Of a DNA stretch of 64,000 bases, positions 61,706 through 64,000 are shown piece by piece. The position numbers were made by a program, and so were the translations under genes. The stretch's first letter is position 1, and each line of letters opens with the position of its first letter. The DNA lies in contig NZ_JACHDB010000002.1 of NCBI RefSeq assembly GCF_014200805.1, positions 1,240,001-1,304,000 of the forward strand. The letters are read 5' to 3'. A model generated the notes under the pieces. The model was not told the origin of the DNA. It did not search any database and saw only the letters and a list, made by a program, of their open reading frames with translations. Origin of the DNA: Nocardiopsis composta. GTDB taxonomy: Bacteria; Actinomycetota; Actinomycetes; Streptosporangiales; Streptosporangiaceae.

Positions 61706-61744
61706 GTCGGAACGGTGAGATTTGAACCCACGGCCCTTTGACCT
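61706..61744 (-). repeat. Degenerate 3' fragment of a tRNA-Pro gene (attachment scar)
   Basis: On the minus strand the segment has a T-arm GTGGGTTCAAATCTCAC and the acceptor 3' strand CGTTCCGAC, preceded by GGTCAAAGGGCC, matching the anticodon-to-3' half of the copy at 62408 with several changes. No 5' half of a tRNA is present. It is best explained as an old att site. Confidence 0.7.
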
Positions 61745-61959
61745 GTGCACGCCCGGCGTGGCCGCCGGGGCCGCAGACGGTCACCCCACACCACGAATCC
61801 GCAGGCCGGGCCACCCACCCCGGCCACCGAGCAATAGGACCAGTCACCGAGGGACGCCCGTGGGCGCCCCTCCTCCAACCCCACTTCCACCCCACCAGTC
61901 ATGAGCGTCTGGGGGCACGATGCTCATCCTCATGACTGTCACATCAAGCGTGTACGACC
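61745..61959. other. att-flank repeat copy
   Basis: This gap contains a diverged copy (about 61815-61878) of the sequence that also flanks the fragment at 62408, including GGACCAGTCACCGAGGG and a GGGACGCCCGTGGGCGCCCC hairpin. No gene was seen. Confidence 0.45.
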
Positions 61960-62308
61960 AAAGGCGAGCAGGCCCGGGAGCGTCTCGTGACCGTCGAGCT
62001 GTGGCAGGACAACAACCTCGTGTTCTGCACCAGGCACGGGACACCGCTGGACCACCACAACGTCCTGCGGGACCTTGCGCATCATCATGAGAAAGGCAGG
62101 ACTCGACCAGAACGAATGGACCGCGCGCGAACTGCGCCACACCTTCGTGTCCCTGCTCTCCGACCACGGCGTCAGCATCGAGGAGATCTCGCTCCTGGTC
62201 GGCCACGACGGCACCGACACGACGGAGCACGTCTACCGCCACCAGCTCCGGTCGGTACGCCGGTCGGCAGCCAAGGCGATGGACAAGATCCTGCATGACG
62301 TGGGCTGA
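61960..62308 (+). pseudogene. Truncated, frameshifted tyrosine integrase
   Basis: The first frame reads ELWQDNNLVFCTRHGTPLDHHN to about 62070. After one extra base (CTTGCGCATC) the second frame continues with TARELRHTFVSLLSDHGVS, ISLLVGHDGTDTTEHVYRH and ends at 62308. The catalytic Arg and His of RHTF, the His of LVGHDG and the Tyr of VYRH are visible, so this is the C-terminal catalytic end of an integrase. About two thirds of the gene is missing upstream. It lies 100 bp from the att scar at 62408, the normal place for the int gene of an actinomycete integrative element. Confidence 0.85.
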
Positions 62309-62361
62309 CGGCCCACCCGACCCCGGTTCAACCCCACCCCGACCCCACCGGAGACGGAGAA

Positions 62362-62387
62362 AGAGGCCCGCCGACCGGCGAACCTCT
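62362..62387. terminator. Hairpin between integrase remnant and att site
   Basis: AGAGG pairs with CCTCT and, inside, GCCG with CGGC. The hairpin lies between the integrase stop and the tRNA fragment and is likely the terminator originally downstream of the tRNA. Confidence 0.5.
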
Positions 62388-62407
62388 CTCTGACCTGCTA
62401 TTCCGCT

Positions 62408-62450
62408 GTCGGGACGGCGGGATTTGAACCCACGACCCCTTGACCCCCAG
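62408..62450 (-). repeat. 3' half of tRNA-Pro(GGG): integration att site
   Basis: Reading the minus strand, the 43 bases give CTGGGGG (anticodon loop with GGG), TCAAG, GGGTC, the T-arm GTGGG-TTCAAAT-CCCGC and CGTCCCG plus discriminator A. The bases before it do not complete an anticodon stem, D-arm or acceptor 5' strand, so this is not a functional tRNA gene. The identity limit at the anticodon loop is typical of att sites of tyrosine integrases using tRNA genes. The intact gene should lie outside the window. Confidence 0.8.
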
Positions 62451-62634
62451 GCACGTCCGGCACGGCCATGGATGGTCGCAGGAGGTCGCTGAAGTCTGTG
62501 AAACCCCAGGCCGGATAGACAATTCCGGCCGCCGAAGGACGGGACCGGTCACCGGGGGGCGCCCGCGGGCGCCCCCCGTTCAACCCCACCTGAACCCCAC
62601 ACGGCCTTTGAAGAGCCGTAGCCCGCGAGAGCCG
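62451..62634. other. Right att-flank repeat copy
   Basis: It contains the third copy (about 62525-62580) of the flank repeat, with GGGACCGGTCACCGGG and the strong hairpin GGGCGCCCGCGGGCGCCC. It separates the att scar from the DUF2637 gene. Confidence 0.5.
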
Positions 62635-63502
62635 ATGATGCCTGATAAACGAGCAAGAAAGCCGAAGAACAGAACCGATCCGATTAGCCCTTCTCCCTCC
62701 CACCTGTCGGCCGCATCGATCGCCCCAGCACCATCGAGGAGCGGGACCACCTCGCCCTGGACCCGTCGGACGACGATCGCCGCCGTGCTGATGCTGGCGG
62801 GTATCGCCGCGGTGGTGTCCTACTCCCACATGTTCGAGCTGGCCCAGCGCCACGGTGAACCGGTGTGGCGTGCGGCGCTGTTCCCGCTCTCGGTGGACGG
62901 CATGATCGTCGCCTCCTCCATGACGCTGCTGGCCGATGCCCGCCGGGGCCGGCGCGACGGTCTGCTGCCGTGGAGTCTGCTGGTCCTGGGCAGCCTGGCC
63001 TCCCTGGCGGCCAACGTCGCGGTGGCCGATCCGACCGCCTGGTCGCGGGTCATCCACGCCTGGCCGGGTTTCGCGCTGATGGGCGCCTATGAGCTGCTGA
63101 TGCGCGAGCTGCGGCGTGAGCAGGGCGCACGCACTGCGAACGCGGATGATGAGCACACCGCCACCGCGGAGCCTCCGGCCGTCGAGACCAAGGTGGAAGA
63201 GGCCCAGAGTGCGGCTCCGGAGGATCTGGAAGAGCACAAGGGGCATGGGGAGCGCCCGCAGCTTCGCGTCGTCTCTGCTGTGGAAGGCTCCGGGGACGAG
63301 GAGGGGGGAGGCTCCGGCAGTCCTCGGAGCTGTTCCTCGTATCCAGGGGGAGGCCTGGTGGTGGGCCCAACGCAACCGTGATGGGGAGGGCCGTCTGCCC
63401 AGCGGCAAGGAGATCGCGACCCGTTTCGGGCGCAAGGAGCGGTGGGGGCGGTTGGTCAAGCAGCGGGGGCAGCAGGGGCGGTTCGACACGGTTGCGGTTT
63501 GA
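62635..63502 (+). pseudogene. DUF2637 membrane protein, frameshifted
   Basis: The frame from ATG 62635 (or 62638) encodes a DUF2637-type protein found on actinomycete integrative elements and plasmids: about four helices (TIAAVLMLAGIAAVVSYSHMFELA, LFPLSVDGMIVASSMTLLAD, LLVLGSLASLAANVAV) and a charged linker. After the G6 run at 63303-63308 the homologous end continues in another frame (AWWWAQRNRDGEGRLPSGKE, RFGRKERWGRLVKQRG) to the stop at 63502. Without repair the first frame stops at 63381. A single-base change in the G-run explains it. This may be a real phase-variable shift or a sequencing slip. Confidence 0.8.
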
Positions 63503-63588
63503 AGACGGCGGAGAGGCGCGGACTCCTCTTCTTCTCTGGAGGGGCGTCTTGCGAAGGTTGTGGTCGGGGCAACCAACGCTGGAGCGGC

Positions 63589-63914
63589 CTTGCAACATGG
63601 ACGCCTCCGTAGAGGCGTGGACACCGGAGCCCGGCCTGGGCCGCCCGCCCGGCACCTGACCCTGCAACGTGGACGCCTCCGTAGAGGCGTGGACACCGGA
63701 GCCCGGCCTGGGCCGCCCGCCCGGCACCTGACCCTGCAACGTGGACGCCTCCGAAGAGGCGTGGACACGTCCTGGAGTGCCTCGTCCGGGAGCGCGACGA
63801 GCTCCTGCAACGTGGACGCCTCCGAAGAGGCGTGGACACCTCGGGGTGGGGGTAGGCGTCCGGCAGCGCGCCGTCTGCCCTGCAACGTGGACGCCTCCGA
63901 AGAGGCGTGGACAC
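63589..63914 (-). CRISPR. CRISPR array, five 36-nt repeats
   Basis: Repeats are at 63589-63624, 63661-63696, 63733-63768, 63804-63839 and 63879-63914. Each contains the hairpin ACGCCTC-CGAA-GAGGCGT flanked by CCTGCAACGTGG and GGACAC. Spacers are 36, 36, 35 and 39 nt. The first two repeats carry T for A in the loop (CCGT), and the leftmost also has two further changes, so the left side is the decayed trailer end. The leader should be to the right, with transcription on the minus strand. Spacers 1 and 2 are identical. No cas gene is visible in the window. Confidence 0.95.
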
Positions 63915-64000
63915 AGCACCTGAACTGCGGAAACGTCACCCCGGGTGGAGGAGAGCGCGGTTTGCGCGGGTGTTTTGTCTGCTTGTGGTGGTGTTCGTGC
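63915..64000. promoter_or_regulatory. Probable CRISPR leader, partial
   Basis: The bases right of the last intact repeat become T-rich (GTGTTTTGTCTGCTTG) and contain no further repeat. This is the expected side for the leader given repeat decay at the other end. The window ends here, so the assignment is incomplete. Confidence 0.45.

Noticed and set aside
62398-62490. Complete tRNA-Pro gene
   Set aside because: The T-arm, variable region and 3' acceptor strand are present, but no D-arm, anticodon 5' stem or acceptor 5' strand can be formed from the adjoining bases. It is a fragment.
63505-63530. A sixth, degenerate CRISPR repeat left of the array
   Set aside because: The segment GCGGAGAGGCGCGGAC resembles part of the repeat, but its distance from repeat 1 does not fit the 72-bp period and the hairpin is missing.

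Overview
The window comes from a very GC-rich actinomycete. Third codon positions are almost always G or C, GTG and TTG starts and 4-base ATGA/GTGA overlaps are common, regulators of the LacI, GntR, MerR and XRE families abound, and there are remnants of actinomycete integrative elements. A Nocardiopsis- or Streptomonospora-like member of the Streptosporangiales would fit, but nothing here fixes the genus. From 1 to about 58.9 kb the sequence reads as a chromosomal catabolic and accessory region. From about 59 kb to the right end, base composition becomes mixed and mobile-element debris takes over.

Layout, left to right. (1) 1-6177: two LacI-type operators, then an ABC importer with an NMT1-like binding protein, a Gfo/Idh/MocA oxidoreductase, a DUF993 dihydrodipicolinate-synthase-like protein and a TIM-barrel sugar isomerase/epimerase; the substrate is unknown. 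(2) 6324-17305: an L-rhamnose regulon. It has a secreted beta-propeller protein with a polysaccharide-lyase-like histidine pair, a LacI repressor, an MFS importer, rhamnose mutarotase, rhamnose isomerase, a fused rhamnulose-1-phosphate aldolase/lactaldehyde dehydrogenase, and rhamnulokinase with a tandem-repeat N-terminus. Two promoter/operator sites share one palindrome. (3) 17437-23776: a GH2 glycosidase with a sugar ABC importer, and a divergent LacI regulator with a perfect 16-bp palindrome between them. (4) 24221-29724: a tricarballylate-type flavoprotein dehydrogenase, a GntR regulator and a complete TctCBA tripartite tricarboxylate transporter. (5) 29812-32592: a P2-type cation ATPase. 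(6) 33200-42048: a compact operon encoding a single-module KS-AT-ACP polyketide synthase, a methyltransferase, a styrene-monooxygenase-like flavoprotein, a DUF742-pseudoGTPase fusion related to conservon proteins and a double-HTH protein, with a divergent XRE regulator. This is the most unusual chromosomal locus in the window. (7) 42667-46187: a NanR/NanT/NanA-like sialic-acid set. (8) 46303-50277: a LysR regulator, an MHS transporter and a YtcJ-type amidohydrolase. (9) 50489-58909: peptidase, MerR regulators, a SpoIIM-like membrane protein, a pilin-like/potato-inhibitor-I fusion, a PPOX flavin/F420 enzyme and several frameshifted genes. (10) 59-64 kb: a lower-GC island with an unknown 476-residue protein and a small membrane protein, a truncated frameshifted tyrosine integrase, 3' fragments of a tRNA-Pro gene acting as attachment-site scars, a frameshifted DUF2637 gene, and a five-repeat CRISPR array at the right edge whose leader, and possibly cas genes, would lie beyond the window.

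Almost every catabolic block carries its own regulator and operator-like palindrome close to the genes it should control, so the region looks like a string of independent sugar and organic-acid regulons. The right-hand third shows repeated gene decay and integration. No complete RNA gene was found.
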